Origin: a virus
IMG/VR virus record: IMGVR_UViG_3300044634_000110
Coordinates: 1-29,662 of that record
Reading direction: 5' to 3' (one strand)
Length of the DNA: 29,662 nt
The notes beneath the pieces are model-generated. The model worked only from the letters and a program-made list of their open reading frames with translations, was not told the origin of the DNA and did no database searches. Shown piece after piece: positions 22,224-27,528 of the stretch. Every line of letters starts with the position of its first letter. The first letter of the stretch is position 1. The position numbers and the translations under genes are program-made.

Positions 22224-22806
22224 CGTTAAAAGATTTTTGGTTTAAGTAAGTAGTTGGATGCTTTCTAAAACTTTTATCTGGAGTTGATTTTACATAGGCT
22301 TGAACGGATTGTAAAGCTAAATCTTTTTCTTGCTCATTTAGTTTATTCCAAGACTTTTTTGCTTTATCCTTAGAAATCTTGTAATCGTACCAAAGCCACC
22401 ATTCTTCAAATTTTGGATCAAGTATTTCAATTTTAGCTTTAGTTCTATTTATAGTTATAGTTTCATTTTCAGTTTCAGTTTCCATATGCTTAGCATATGC
22501 TTTGCTAGTGCTTTCATTTTTAGGTGATTTAGCGTTATTTCTTCTTGATTCACTAAATTTTTGCCTTCTAACTGTTTCATTATACATTCTTTCGTTATAA
22601 AATGCACCATCTTCATTTTTAAATTTGCTCCAAATGTCAATATCATATGCTCTGCATATGCTTAGCATATCCTTTTCAGTTAATTTGCCTTTTTGATGTT
22701 GCAAACAAAGTAAACGAATATACATTCCAACTTGTTCGTTGGTCATAGTAAAAGTTCCACTTAAAAAGTCGGATGTGTAAAATAGCACCGCTGGGTCTTT
22801 ACTCAT
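22117..22806 (-). CDS. Replication initiator-like protein (DUF1376 type)
   Basis: 229 aa. DPAVLFYTSDFLSGTFTMTNEQVGMYIRLLCLQHQKGKLTEKDM (about 4-47) is the winged-helix signature of DUF1376/YdaU-type proteins that fill the lambda O slot. A variable Asn/Lys/Thr linker follows, then a C-terminal domain (FEEWWLWYDYKISKDKAKKSWNKL... HPTTYLNQKSF) common in phage initiators. It probably binds the phage origin and recruits host helicase, since no helicase is encoded. A GC-rich hairpin precedes the ATG directly. Confidence 0.75.
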   Translation of the reverse strand: MSKDPAVLFYTSDFLSGTFTMTNEQVGMYIRLLCLQHQKGKLTEKDMLSICRAYDIDIWSKFKNEDGAFYNERMYNETVRRQKFSESRRNNAKSPKNESTSKAYAKHMETETENETITINRTKAKIEILDPKFEEWWLWYDYKISKDKAKKSWNKLNEQEKDLALQSVQAYVKSTPDKSFRKHPTTYLNQKSFNDEIITRNTTSQSRVSPKVTAWESLQAVAKQSSERQ

Positions 22807-22811
22807 AAAAT

Positions 22812-22864
22812 AAAAAAGGTCCGCAGCGTTCCCCCCAGTAGGATTGAGGGTTCAGCGTTGGACC
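22812..22864 (-). other. GC-rich hairpin before replication initiator
   Basis: On the minus strand GGTCC (22864-22860) pairs with GGACC (22822-22818), enclosing two direct copies of AACGCTG and a C-rich/G-rich inner segment, followed by TTTTTTATTTT and then the ATG at 22806. It may be an attenuator or a regulatory leader. The region is much richer in GC than its surroundings. Confidence 0.5.
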
Positions 22865-22906
22865 AATAAGTTTAATAATGGATATCCTACATCCGTTACA
22901 AAAATA

Positions 22907-23671
22907 CTACTTATTAACCATTAATTCAAATTCTTCTATCGCTTTAAAAATTTGATGTGCAACTTGTGGAACTATTGCGTTTCCGTATGCTTTAATTGAT
23001 TGATTTCTCCATTTAGAAAAGGTAATTCCGTCCATTTCTCTGGAAATCCCATCATCTCCTCCACAAATTGGGGATTTAGTTGGGAACCTGCTGAAATTCC
23101 TTTCCTCATTAAATAACCTACTACATGTTTCCTGTTTAATTGACTTGGAGGAAATGTGCTGTTTGTTTGATCTTGCAGAGTTGGAGTAGGCAAGAAACCA
23201 AATTCTATATCGTTGGTGCGGTGCGTTGACACCAGCAGCTGGAATAAGAAACGATTGGACTTCATATCCTTCCCTTTCCAAGTCATCGTACACCTCGTTG
23301 AATACCAACCCTCCATTCCAATTAACAAGTCCACGAACATTCTCGCCAATAATCCATCTGGGTTTGACCTCTTTAATGCATCTAAGCATATGTGGAAAGA
23401 GATGTCTTTCATCGGCTTTCCCAAGTCGTTTTCCTGCTGTTGAGTAAGGTTGGCAGGGGAAACCTCCTGTAAGGATGTCAACTGATCCGTTGTGAATAGA
23501 GAAGTCTGTTTTAGTAATGTCATTGTAAGAAATTGAATTAGGAAAATGATGTTTTAAAACCCTTTGTCCAAAAGGATTCCATTCGCAATGGAAAAGGTTA
23601 TCCCAACCCATCCATTCAGCGGCAAGGTCAAATCCTCCTATACCGCTAAAAAGGGATGCATGTACTAACAT
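22907..23671 (-). CDS. DNA (cytosine-5) methyltransferase
   Basis: 254 aa. Motif I SLFSGIGGFDLAAEW (6-20), motif IV GGFPCQPYS with catalytic Cys73, motif VI GENVRGL (Glu110-Val112), motif VIII QRYRIWFLAYS (153-163), and motifs IX-X RNQSIKAYGNAIVPQVAHQI (222-241). All catalytic blocks are present; the target-recognition region (about 164-220) is short. It methylates cytosine at C5 in a site that cannot be read from sequence, probably to evade host restriction. No cognate nuclease is nearby. A second frame is open through residues 50-234. It overlaps the HTH gene upstream by 7 bases. Confidence 0.95.
   Translation of the reverse strand: MLVHASLFSGIGGFDLAAEWMGWDNLFHCEWNPFGQRVLKHHFPNSISYNDITKTDFSIHNGSVDILTGGFPCQPYSTAGKRLGKADERHLFPHMLRCIKEVKPRWIIGENVRGLVNWNGGLVFNEVYDDLEREGYEVQSFLIPAAGVNAPHQRYRIWFLAYSNSARSNKQHISSKSIKQETCSRLFNEERNFSRFPTKSPICGGDDGISREMDGITFSKWRNQSIKAYGNAIVPQVAHQIFKAIEEFELMVNK
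22972..23523 (-). CDS. Nested overlapping gene: methyltransferase companion protein
   Basis: 183 aa, read in another frame entirely inside the cytosine methyltransferase gene. It contains TSLQEVSPANLTQQQEN (16-32), IGMEGWYSTRCTMTWKGKD (68-86), FLPTPTLQDQTN (110-121) and LNPQFVEEMMGFPEKWTELP (149-168). From memory, the same blocks recur in Bacteroidetes phage and prophage proteins, often with several LLPTPT units in a longer middle. The LNPQFVEEMMGF block is read across a part of the methyltransferase that holds no catalytic motif, arguing that this frame is itself selected. Function unknown. Start is uncertain; no own RBS was recognised. Confidence 0.55.
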   Translation of the reverse strand: MTLLKQTSLFTTDQLTSLQEVSPANLTQQQENDLGKPMKDISFHICLDALKRSNPDGLLARMFVDLLIGMEGWYSTRCTMTWKGKDMKSNRFLFQLLVSTHRTNDIEFGFLPTPTLQDQTNSTFPPSQLNRKHVVGYLMRKGISAGSQLNPQFVEEMMGFPEKWTELPFLNGEINQLKHTETQ

Positions 23672-23859
23672 AATCTATACTTTGCGTATTGTTTGTTCTT
23701 ATTATACTCCATTTCAGTAACTATTTTTAAGCCTTCATTTTTTAGTTTATAAATAACCGCCGCTAATCTAAAGCAGCCAAATTTATTTAAGGCTTGAATA
23801 GGAGTAATTGTTTTTCTACTTAATAGATACTTTTTGATTTGTTCTTTTTGGGTTTTCAT
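23665..23859 (-). CDS. Small helix-turn-helix protein
   Basis: 64 aa. KEQIKKYLLSRKTITPIQALNKFGCFRLAAVIYKLKNEGLKIVTEM is a compact winged-helix/HTH: helix 1 (5-14), ITPIQALNKF helix 2, FRLAAVIYKLKNEG recognition helix, then a wing with KQYAKYRL. Resembles small HTH domain proteins common in phages. It may regulate early genes or help the methyltransferase, whose start it overlaps by 7 bases. Confidence 0.75.
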   Translation of the reverse strand: MKTQKEQIKKYLLSRKTITPIQALNKFGCFRLAAVIYKLKNEGLKIVTEMEYNKNKQYAKYRLC

Positions 23860-23882
23860 AGTTGTTAAATTTTTGTTATAAT

Positions 23883-24164
23883 TTAGAAAGGTAGGTTATC
23901 TTGATCTTCTTGCTCTTGTTTATTAGAGTTTGCGTACTCTTTTTTAGCGTCAAACTTGTATTCTTTCCCACGACCGCAATACTCTTTTTTAGCTTTCTCT
24001 GCTCTTTGTTCTTGTGTTTGATTGTTCCATACTGTTAAAACATTCCCTTTATCGTCTGGTTCTCTTAGGTAATCAACAGCTATATTGGCATAGTGTTTAA
24101 CTCCAGACTTTGTTTGTACTGGCTTCCATTTAATATCTTCTTGACAAATGTTTAATACTTTCAT
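23883..24164 (-). CDS. SSB-like single-stranded DNA-binding protein
   Basis: 93 aa. Small beta-rich front (IKWKPVQTKSGVKHYANIAVDYL), VLTVWNNQTQEQRAEKAKKEYCGRGKEYKF, a polar linker and an acidic tail ending DQDNLPF. The final acidic-acidic-hydrophobic-Pro-Phe tip imitates the bacterial SSB C-terminus (DDIPF) that recruits host replication and repair proteins. It is shorter than host SSB (about 150 aa), so the OB fold is only assumed. It lies among replication genes. Confidence 0.6.
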   Translation of the reverse strand: MKVLNICQEDIKWKPVQTKSGVKHYANIAVDYLREPDDKGNVLTVWNNQTQEQRAEKAKKEYCGRGKEYKFDAKKEYANSNKQEQEDQDNLPF

Positions 24165-24165
24165 T

Positions 24166-24330
24166 TTAATTGTTTTTATTGATTTGTAATTCGTTTATTT
24201 GGTCTTCCGTCTTTTGGTCTTCTAAAAGTTCTTCTTCATCTTCCTCCTCCCAATCACAATGTTCTAAGCATATTGGACATAAGCCAATTTCTGTCATTGT
24301 GGTTTCTCCTCCGCAGCAAGTTGATAATGC
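24166..24330 (-). CDS. Small acidic cysteine-rich protein
   Basis: 54 aa from the ATG at 24330; an earlier in-frame ATG at 24375 would give 69 aa but overlaps the previous gene by 32 bases. STCCGGETTMTEIGLCPICLEHCDW offers five or six Cys/His ligands for a small zinc site, followed by an acidic run (EEEDEEELLEDQ). Acidic tail with zinc knuckle suggests protein binding. It sits one base from the SSB-like gene. Function unknown. Confidence 0.6.
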   Translation of the reverse strand, partial: ALSTCCGGETTMTEIGLCPICLEHCDWEEEDEEELLEDQKTEDQINELQINKNN

Positions 24331-24343
24331 CATAATTTTATTT

Positions 24344-24592
24344 TTAATAGTTAGAAAATTCTTCAAAGTTTTCAACCCAATCCGACATCCTTACATAAGG
24401 TTCGGACTTAAAGTAAGTTGGTGGTACTAATAAAGCTGGAAAATACTTTCTCTTGTATTCTTTTAGTTGCTCTTTAGCTTTAATTACCATTTGTTGCATA
24501 CTTCGTGCTTGATGTGGGCTACAATTATTAAATCTGTATTCCCAATATCTTACATTATCTCGTAAGTTTTCAAGTTGTACTTCTTTGTTCAT
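24344..24592 (-). CDS. Hypothetical protein in replication operon
   Basis: 82 aa. Helical N-terminal half (VQLENLRDNVRYWEYRFNNC ... MQQMVIKAKEQLKEYKRKYF) and a C-terminal segment with aromatic and acidic residues (SDWVENFEEFSNY). No family recognised. Its ATG shares one base with the stop of the annealing-like gene at 24592. Confidence 0.6.
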   Translation of the reverse strand: MNKEVQLENLRDNVRYWEYRFNNCSPHQARSMQQMVIKAKEQLKEYKRKYFPALLVPPTYFKSEPYVRMSDWVENFEEFSNY

Positions 24593-25215
24593 TATAGGTT
24601 CTTTTTAGCGTTAGTAAATAATTCGTTTAACTGGTTCTCTTGGATCATTGTGATATTTAGTTCGTAAAGTTGCTTTAATTCTGTCAAACTTTCACAAAAA
24701 TCAATAGCTACTACTAAATTGTCTTGGGTTTCGTGCTTCTTGATATAAGGTGCTTGTTCCTTAGAGAAATCCATTTCTTCAGCTGGAGTTGCTTCAAATC
24801 CTGCTGCTTTCATTAACCAACCTAATAAAAGTCTATAAGCCTTACCCTCTGCTCTTGTTTGAGCCATTGAACAAATAGCGTACTCATCAAAGGTTCTTTT
24901 AGTGCGTTCTTTGTTAGAGCAAATAGCGTGTCCGATTGAAACCACTTGATTGGTAGTAATGTTTCGGACCTCACAAGTTGCCCAATACTTTACTTCGTTT
25001 TCTTTGCTTAGGTCTTTTACTTCTGTAATAATTGGAATCAATCCAATTGCAGCACCAGCGTAGCCCCAGCCTTCAACGTTTACGAATTGTTTGCCTTGAA
25101 TGTTAGTGCTTAGTTTTTTTTCTTTGATAAGACTTGCCAACTCATTTGATAGGCTCAAAAGACTATCTTTGTTAATAAGTTCATAGGTTGGTCTAATCTG
25201 TTGTAGTTCTTGCAT
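24592..25215 (-). CDS. Putative ssDNA-annealing / recombination protein
   Basis: 207 aa. FVNVEGWGYAGAAIGLIPII (44-63), YWATCEVRNITTNQVVSIGHAICS (77-100) and CSMAQTRAEGKAYRLLLGWLMKAAGFEATPAEEM (115-148) form a compact alpha/beta domain. The AQTRAxGKAxR helix recalls single-strand annealing and DNA-binding proteins of the Rad52/ERF type seen in phages, but the match is by memory and low in certainty. Next to an SSB-like gene, annealing fits. A promoter-like pair lies upstream (25243-25274). Confidence 0.5.
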   Translation of the reverse strand: MQELQQIRPTYELINKDSLLSLSNELASLIKEKKLSTNIQGKQFVNVEGWGYAGAAIGLIPIITEVKDLSKENEVKYWATCEVRNITTNQVVSIGHAICSNKERTKRTFDEYAICSMAQTRAEGKAYRLLLGWLMKAAGFEATPAEEMDFSKEQAPYIKKHETQDNLVVAIDFCESLTELKQLYELNITMIQENQLNELFTNAKKNL

Positions 25216-25242
25216 AGTAAAGGTTTTTTGTTATTTAATAAT

Positions 25243-25274
25243 TAAAAGTATAACTAATTTGTTAATAAATCAAA
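25243..25274 (-). promoter_or_regulatory. Promoter-like pair before annealing-type gene
   Basis: Minus strand: TTTG (25271-25274), 20-base spacer, TACTTTTA (25243-25250), then about 27 bases to the ATG at 25215. Same geometry as the candidate at 26581-26612, with the final G of the -7 box replaced by A. The -33 part overlaps the end of the DnaA-like gene. Confidence 0.4.
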
Positions 25275-25608
25275 TAAATCTTTTAATATTTATCAAATCT
25301 TCTTTTAGATCAGTTTCGTACTTTAAAGACATAATATCCTTAATTGTTTCTAAGGCATGGATAACAGTAGTATGGTCTCGCCCAAACATGTCGCCAATGG
25401 TATTTAGGGTAAAGTCTGTTTTCTCCCTTATATAGTACATAGCTATCCATCTGGCTTTAACCAGTTCACGTTTACGGCATTTGCCTCTAATATCCGAGTT
25501 AGACATACCATAGAAGGCAGCCACTTTCTCAACAATGCTATCCGCCATTTTGATTTGGCTTTTTAGCCCCGATTTTTCCTTCATTATAGGTTGGGTCCAG
25601 TAGTTCAT
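25270..25608 (-). CDS. DnaA domain IV-like DNA-binding protein
   Basis: 112 aa from 25608, or 92 aa from the Met at 25548 (MADSIVEK), which reduces overlap with the upstream 58-aa gene to 11 bases. IVEKVAAFYGMSNSDIRGKCRKRELVKARWIAMYYIREKTDFTLNTIGDMFGRDHTTVIHALETI is the helix-turn-helix of bacterial DnaA domain IV; GRDHTTVIHA is the signature that reads the DnaA box. The AAA+ ATPase and helicase-loading parts are missing. It could mark a phage origin, or compete with host DnaA at oriC. Confidence 0.88.
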   Translation of the reverse strand: MNYWTQPIMKEKSGLKSQIKMADSIVEKVAAFYGMSNSDIRGKCRKRELVKARWIAMYYIREKTDFTLNTIGDMFGRDHTTVIHALETIKDIMSLKYETDLKEDLINIKRFI

Positions 25609-25714
25609 TTAATTTTTGTTTTAGTTCTTTAATTTGTTTTCTTAGCATCTCATTCTCTAATTCAAGTATCTGATTCATCTTGATATAATAGCTTTTATTG
25701 TCTATGTAACTCAT
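25538..25714 (-). CDS. 58-aa coiled-coil protein
   Basis: Translation starts MSYIDNKSYYIKMNQ, then LELENEMLRKQIKELKQKLN with heptad leucines, a Pro/Gly-rich basic tail and ends PNQNGG. It fits the gap exactly: ATG 2 bases after the stop of 25716-26015 and stop within the start of the DnaA-like gene. It may dimerise through the coiled coil, possibly with the DnaA-like protein made next. Confidence 0.55.
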   Translation of the reverse strand: MSYIDNKSYYIKMNQILELENEMLRKQIKELKQKLNELLDPTYNEGKIGAKKPNQNGG

Positions 25715-25715
25715 A

Positions 25716-26015
25716 TTAAAAGTGTAATAGGTTTACTGGCAGCATAAAATCTTCCGTGATTTCGTACAAATCCAAGATTAAAAAATGATATGATTTTAAA
25801 ATACGCTTTTGTACTTCGTTCATTCTGGCTATCTTAATTAAGATGTCCTCCTCCTTTTGCATTAAACGGATTGGATCATCCATTGTGCCTTTTCGCCATT
25901 TAGCTAAGTCTTTCTCAAATAGCGTTTGTCTGGCTTGTGCTGACTTTAATAGTTCTAATAAACAAGCTGCTCTTTTGTGGAGTACAAGTTGTTTTCCTTG
26001 ATAAATTAGTTCCAT
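25716..26015 (-). CDS. Hypothetical helical protein
   Basis: 99 aa, almost entirely helical and basic at its start (YQGKQLVLHKRAACLLELLKSAQARQTLFEKDLAKW), with an acidic/hydrophobic C-terminus (LILDLYEITEDFMLPVNLL). No family recognised. It lies 10 bases after the 74-aa gene in the early operon. May act by protein contact, e.g. against host factors. Confidence 0.6.
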   Translation of the reverse strand: MELIYQGKQLVLHKRAACLLELLKSAQARQTLFEKDLAKWRKGTMDDPIRLMQKEEDILIKIARMNEVQKRILKSYHFLILDLYEITEDFMLPVNLLHF

Positions 26016-26025
26016 AGTTTTATGT

Positions 26026-26250
26026 TTAATCGTTAGAAATATAATTCATAAAATAGTACATATTGCCATCTGCAGTTGAGTTTAATTTGCCACTGTTATA
26101 AGCAGCCTCAATTTGCTTTCTTTCATCTAAAAGCATTGAATAAACTTGTAATGTAATAGTCTTAATTGCTAATAGACTTTTCATATCATTTTCTTCAGAT
26201 GCCATGTCTTCTAAGAAACATATTAATTGTTTTAATTGCGTTTTTTCCAT
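26026..26250 (-). CDS. Hypothetical early protein
   Basis: 74 aa, helical (LKQLICFLEDMASEENDMKSLLAIKTITLQVYSMLLDERKQIEAAYNSG) with a Tyr/Asn-rich end (MYYFMNYISND). No recognised family. Position behind the early promoter makes an early host-takeover role possible. Confidence 0.55.
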   Translation of the reverse strand: MEKTQLKQLICFLEDMASEENDMKSLLAIKTITLQVYSMLLDERKQIEAAYNSGKLNSTADGNMYYFMNYISND

Positions 26251-26260
26251 AGTTGTAGGT

Positions 26261-26356
26261 TTAAAGGTTTTCTACTAATGCGGTTAAGATAAATCCTATT
26301 AATACGATAATAAAAACGTACATAGGTTTGATTGAGTCTTGTTCGTACTTGTTCAT
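26261..26356 (-). CDS. 31-aa single-pass membrane micropeptide
   Basis: Translation MNKYEQDSIKPMYVFIIVLI then GFILTALVENL. Polar N-terminus then one hydrophobic helix. It fills the gap between the 65-aa gene (stop at 26360) and the 74-aa gene (start 26250), supporting it as real. Function unknown; small early membrane peptides can interfere with host processes or superinfection. Confidence 0.5.
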   Translation of the reverse strand: MNKYEQDSIKPMYVFIIVLIGFILTALVENL

Positions 26357-26359
26357 GGT

Positions 26360-26557
26360 TTAAGGTTTTAAGGTGATAATAATTGAGTAACTCATGTTTG
26401 AGAAAGTAATACTTTCTACTGTGAACATAATTCGTTTAACTTCTTTGCCAAAGTTTGTAATAATGCTATCCCCTACTCTTGGTAGATGTGGAGCATTAAA
26501 TACTTGTTGGTAGTCGATGCCGTCTTGGGCATAATAGATGGTTGTTTGCCAATTCAT
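26360..26557 (-). CDS. Hypothetical first gene of early operon
   Basis: 65 aa, beta-rich: NWQTTIYYAQDGIDYQQVFNAPHLPRVGDSI and a strand-turn end (MFTVESITFSNMSYSIIITL). No family recognised. It is first behind the promoter at 26581-26612, with a predicted leader of about 15 bases, so likely among the earliest proteins made. Confidence 0.6.
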   Translation of the reverse strand: MNWQTTIYYAQDGIDYQQVFNAPHLPRVGDSIITNFGKEVKRIMFTVESITFSNMSYSIIITLKP

Positions 26558-26582
26558 AAATAAGGTTTTTGTTTATGAAGTA

Positions 26583-26602
26583 AAGATATATACACATATC
26601 TT
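26583..26602. promoter_or_regulatory. Inverted repeat in early promoter (operator candidate)
   Basis: AAGATAT (26583-26589) and ATATCTT (26596-26602) are perfect 7-bp inverted arms with 6 bases between. The repeat overlaps the -7 box and spacer of the candidate early promoter, where a dimeric repressor would block transcription. The small HTH protein at 23665-23859 is one possible ligand. Confidence 0.45.
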
Positions 26603-26609
26603 ATCCACC
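26601..26609 (+). promoter_or_regulatory. DnaA-box-like site
   Basis: TTATCCACC matches the DnaA box TTATCCACA at 8 of 9 positions. It sits in the only long noncoding region, next to A/T-rich DNA, in a genome encoding a DnaA domain IV-like protein. A single site is weak evidence for an origin. Confidence 0.35.
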
Positions 26610-26728
26610 AAATTTATTAACAATTATTTTTAGGCTTTAGGATAATTTTAACACTTTGCTAAAGTTTTTAGTAAACATAAAGTTTTCTAATAGTAAACTT
26701 ATCAATCTAATGATATATAATTATATAA

Positions 26729-26755
26729 CAAAAAAAGGGATGTAGAAACACCCCT
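26729..26755 (-). terminator. Intrinsic terminator, second of pair
   Basis: Minus-strand RNA: AGGGGTGT and ACATCCCT form an 8-bp stem with one G-U pair around loop TTCT (26744-26747), followed by seven T (26736-26730). It backs up the terminator at 26803-26834 about 50 bases upstream. Confidence 0.75.
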
Positions 26756-26802
26756 CGGATAAACCTTAATTTACTATGCAATATGAATTAGGGCAAATAT
26801 AA

Positions 26803-26834
26803 TAAAAAACTGGCTACTTTTTTAGGGTAGCCAG
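26803..26834 (-). terminator. Intrinsic terminator after metallopeptidase gene
   Basis: CTGGCTAC and GTAGCCAG form a perfect 8-bp stem (26810-26817, 26827-26834) with a 9-base loop, followed on the minus strand by TTTTTTATT. It ends the transcript running from the lysis block through the exonuclease to the metallopeptidase. Confidence 0.85.
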
Positions 26835-26877
26835 AAACCTAAGAACTATGAAAAAACAACAACACAAAGATACAACT

Positions 26878-27150
26878 CTATTTTGAGCCGTCTTGGAGCA
26901 AGTCTTTGTCGTGGTTATCTACCCTTCTATATCCCTCTTTCCATAGTATTTTGGTTAGGGCAACGCTTTTACGCACTATTTCAGCTTCGCTATCCTCTGG
27001 GTTTAGTAAGTGCATTACTTCGTGAATCAATATTTCTAAATGCTTTTTACCTTTTAGCCTTGAATCAATAAGAATCTCACCATCGCTACAAGCAATGCCA
27101 TGAGCCTTTTCTTTGCCCAGCTTCTTATAAATAATTCTAATCTTAGGCAC
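26878..27150 (-). CDS. Minimal HExxH metallopeptidase-like protein
   Basis: 90 aa. ILIHEVMHLLNPEDSEAEIVRK (about 40-61) contains the zinc motif HEVMH with a downstream Glu in SEAE as possible third ligand. The front has GIACSDGEILIDSRLKGKKHLE, a strand-helix lead-in. Only the core of a zincin domain is present, far shorter than usual. It is the last gene before the double terminator. It might cleave a host protein or be a non-catalytic zinc protein. Confidence 0.7.
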   Translation of the reverse strand: MPKIRIIYKKLGKEKAHGIACSDGEILIDSRLKGKKHLEILIHEVMHLLNPEDSEAEIVRKSVALTKILWKEGYRRVDNHDKDLLQDGSK

Positions 27151-27350
27151 TAATGTTCATCTTTAAGCATCGCCAAATCTGGGCGGTCTATTTCCTTAGG
27201 AGTGTACTTGTGTCCACCTCTAACTTTTGCTAACGCTTTTGTAATCTCTGCCTCGATTTGATGCACTTTAGTCAATTCATTAACTAATGCACTTTCTTGT
27301 TCTTCTAATGTCATTTTGCTAAATCCTTTTGGTAGTTTATATGTTGCCAT
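27150..27350 (-). CDS. Hypothetical small helical protein
   Basis: 66 aa. PKGFSKMTLEEQESALVNELTKVHQIEAEITKALAKVRGG is helical, followed by a polar HKYTPKEIDRPDLAML tail. No family recognised. Its stop shares a base with the metallopeptidase ATG and its start overlaps the next gene upstream by 14 bases. Confidence 0.6.
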   Translation of the reverse strand: MATYKLPKGFSKMTLEEQESALVNELTKVHQIEAEITKALAKVRGGHKYTPKEIDRPDLAMLKDEH

Positions 27351-27528
27351 TTCTAATGATTAATAGTTTTTTTAAATAAATGCAGAAATCAAGGCTTTCT
27401 TCGTAAGCGTGTTGTAACCATTGATCTTGTGTTAAATCAGTACGATCCATTGTTACTCCATATGTTTCCAATCCTTTTAGTTCTCTGGCTTTAATGTCGT
27501 TTATTACTTGTTCGGTTACTTGGCTCAT
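27337..27528 (-). CDS. Small MazG-like / nucleotide-pool protein (putative)
   Basis: 63 aa. VINDIKARELKGLETYGVTMDRTDLTQDQWLQHAYEESLDFCIYLKKLL has the R-x-x-KG-x-x-TYG and EE-x-x-D spacing of short all-alpha phage NTP pyrophosphohydrolase-like proteins. The candidate metal-binding residues are Glu and Asp in YEESLDF. It may trim modified or excess nucleotides. Short length and by-eye matching limit certainty. ATG at 27528 shares a base with the exonuclease stop. Confidence 0.5.
   Translation of the reverse strand: MSQVTEQVINDIKARELKGLETYGVTMDRTDLTQDQWLQHAYEESLDFCIYLKKLLIIRNGNI

Larger units (their letters stand above)
26581..26612 (-). promoter_or_regulatory. Early promoter candidate
   Basis: Minus strand: TTTG (26609-26612), 20-base spacer, TATCTTTA (26581-26588), differing from TAnnTTTG only at the last base. 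It lies about 24 bases before the first early gene (ATG 26557), downstream of two terminators and in A/T-rich DNA. Confidence 0.5.
26558..26877. other. 320-bp noncoding regulatory region
   Basis: The only gene-free stretch longer than 300 bases. It holds two intrinsic terminators, a promoter-like pair with an inverted repeat, a DnaA-box-like site and an A/T-rich tract (26611-26735). No credible ORF on either strand. It is the natural place for early control and possibly for the replication origin. Confidence 0.7.

Noticed and set aside
22455-22646. Minus-strand 63-codon frame inside the initiator gene
   Set aside because: Low-complexity Lys/Met/Leu content and no motif, unlike the nested frame in the methyltransferase.
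22812-22864. GC-rich hairpin as a tRNA
   Set aside because: Only about 53 bases, no D or T arm and no CCA-type acceptor stem.
23213-23447. Plus-strand ORFs inside the methyltransferase
   Set aside because: Antisense to two open minus-strand frames; no motif.
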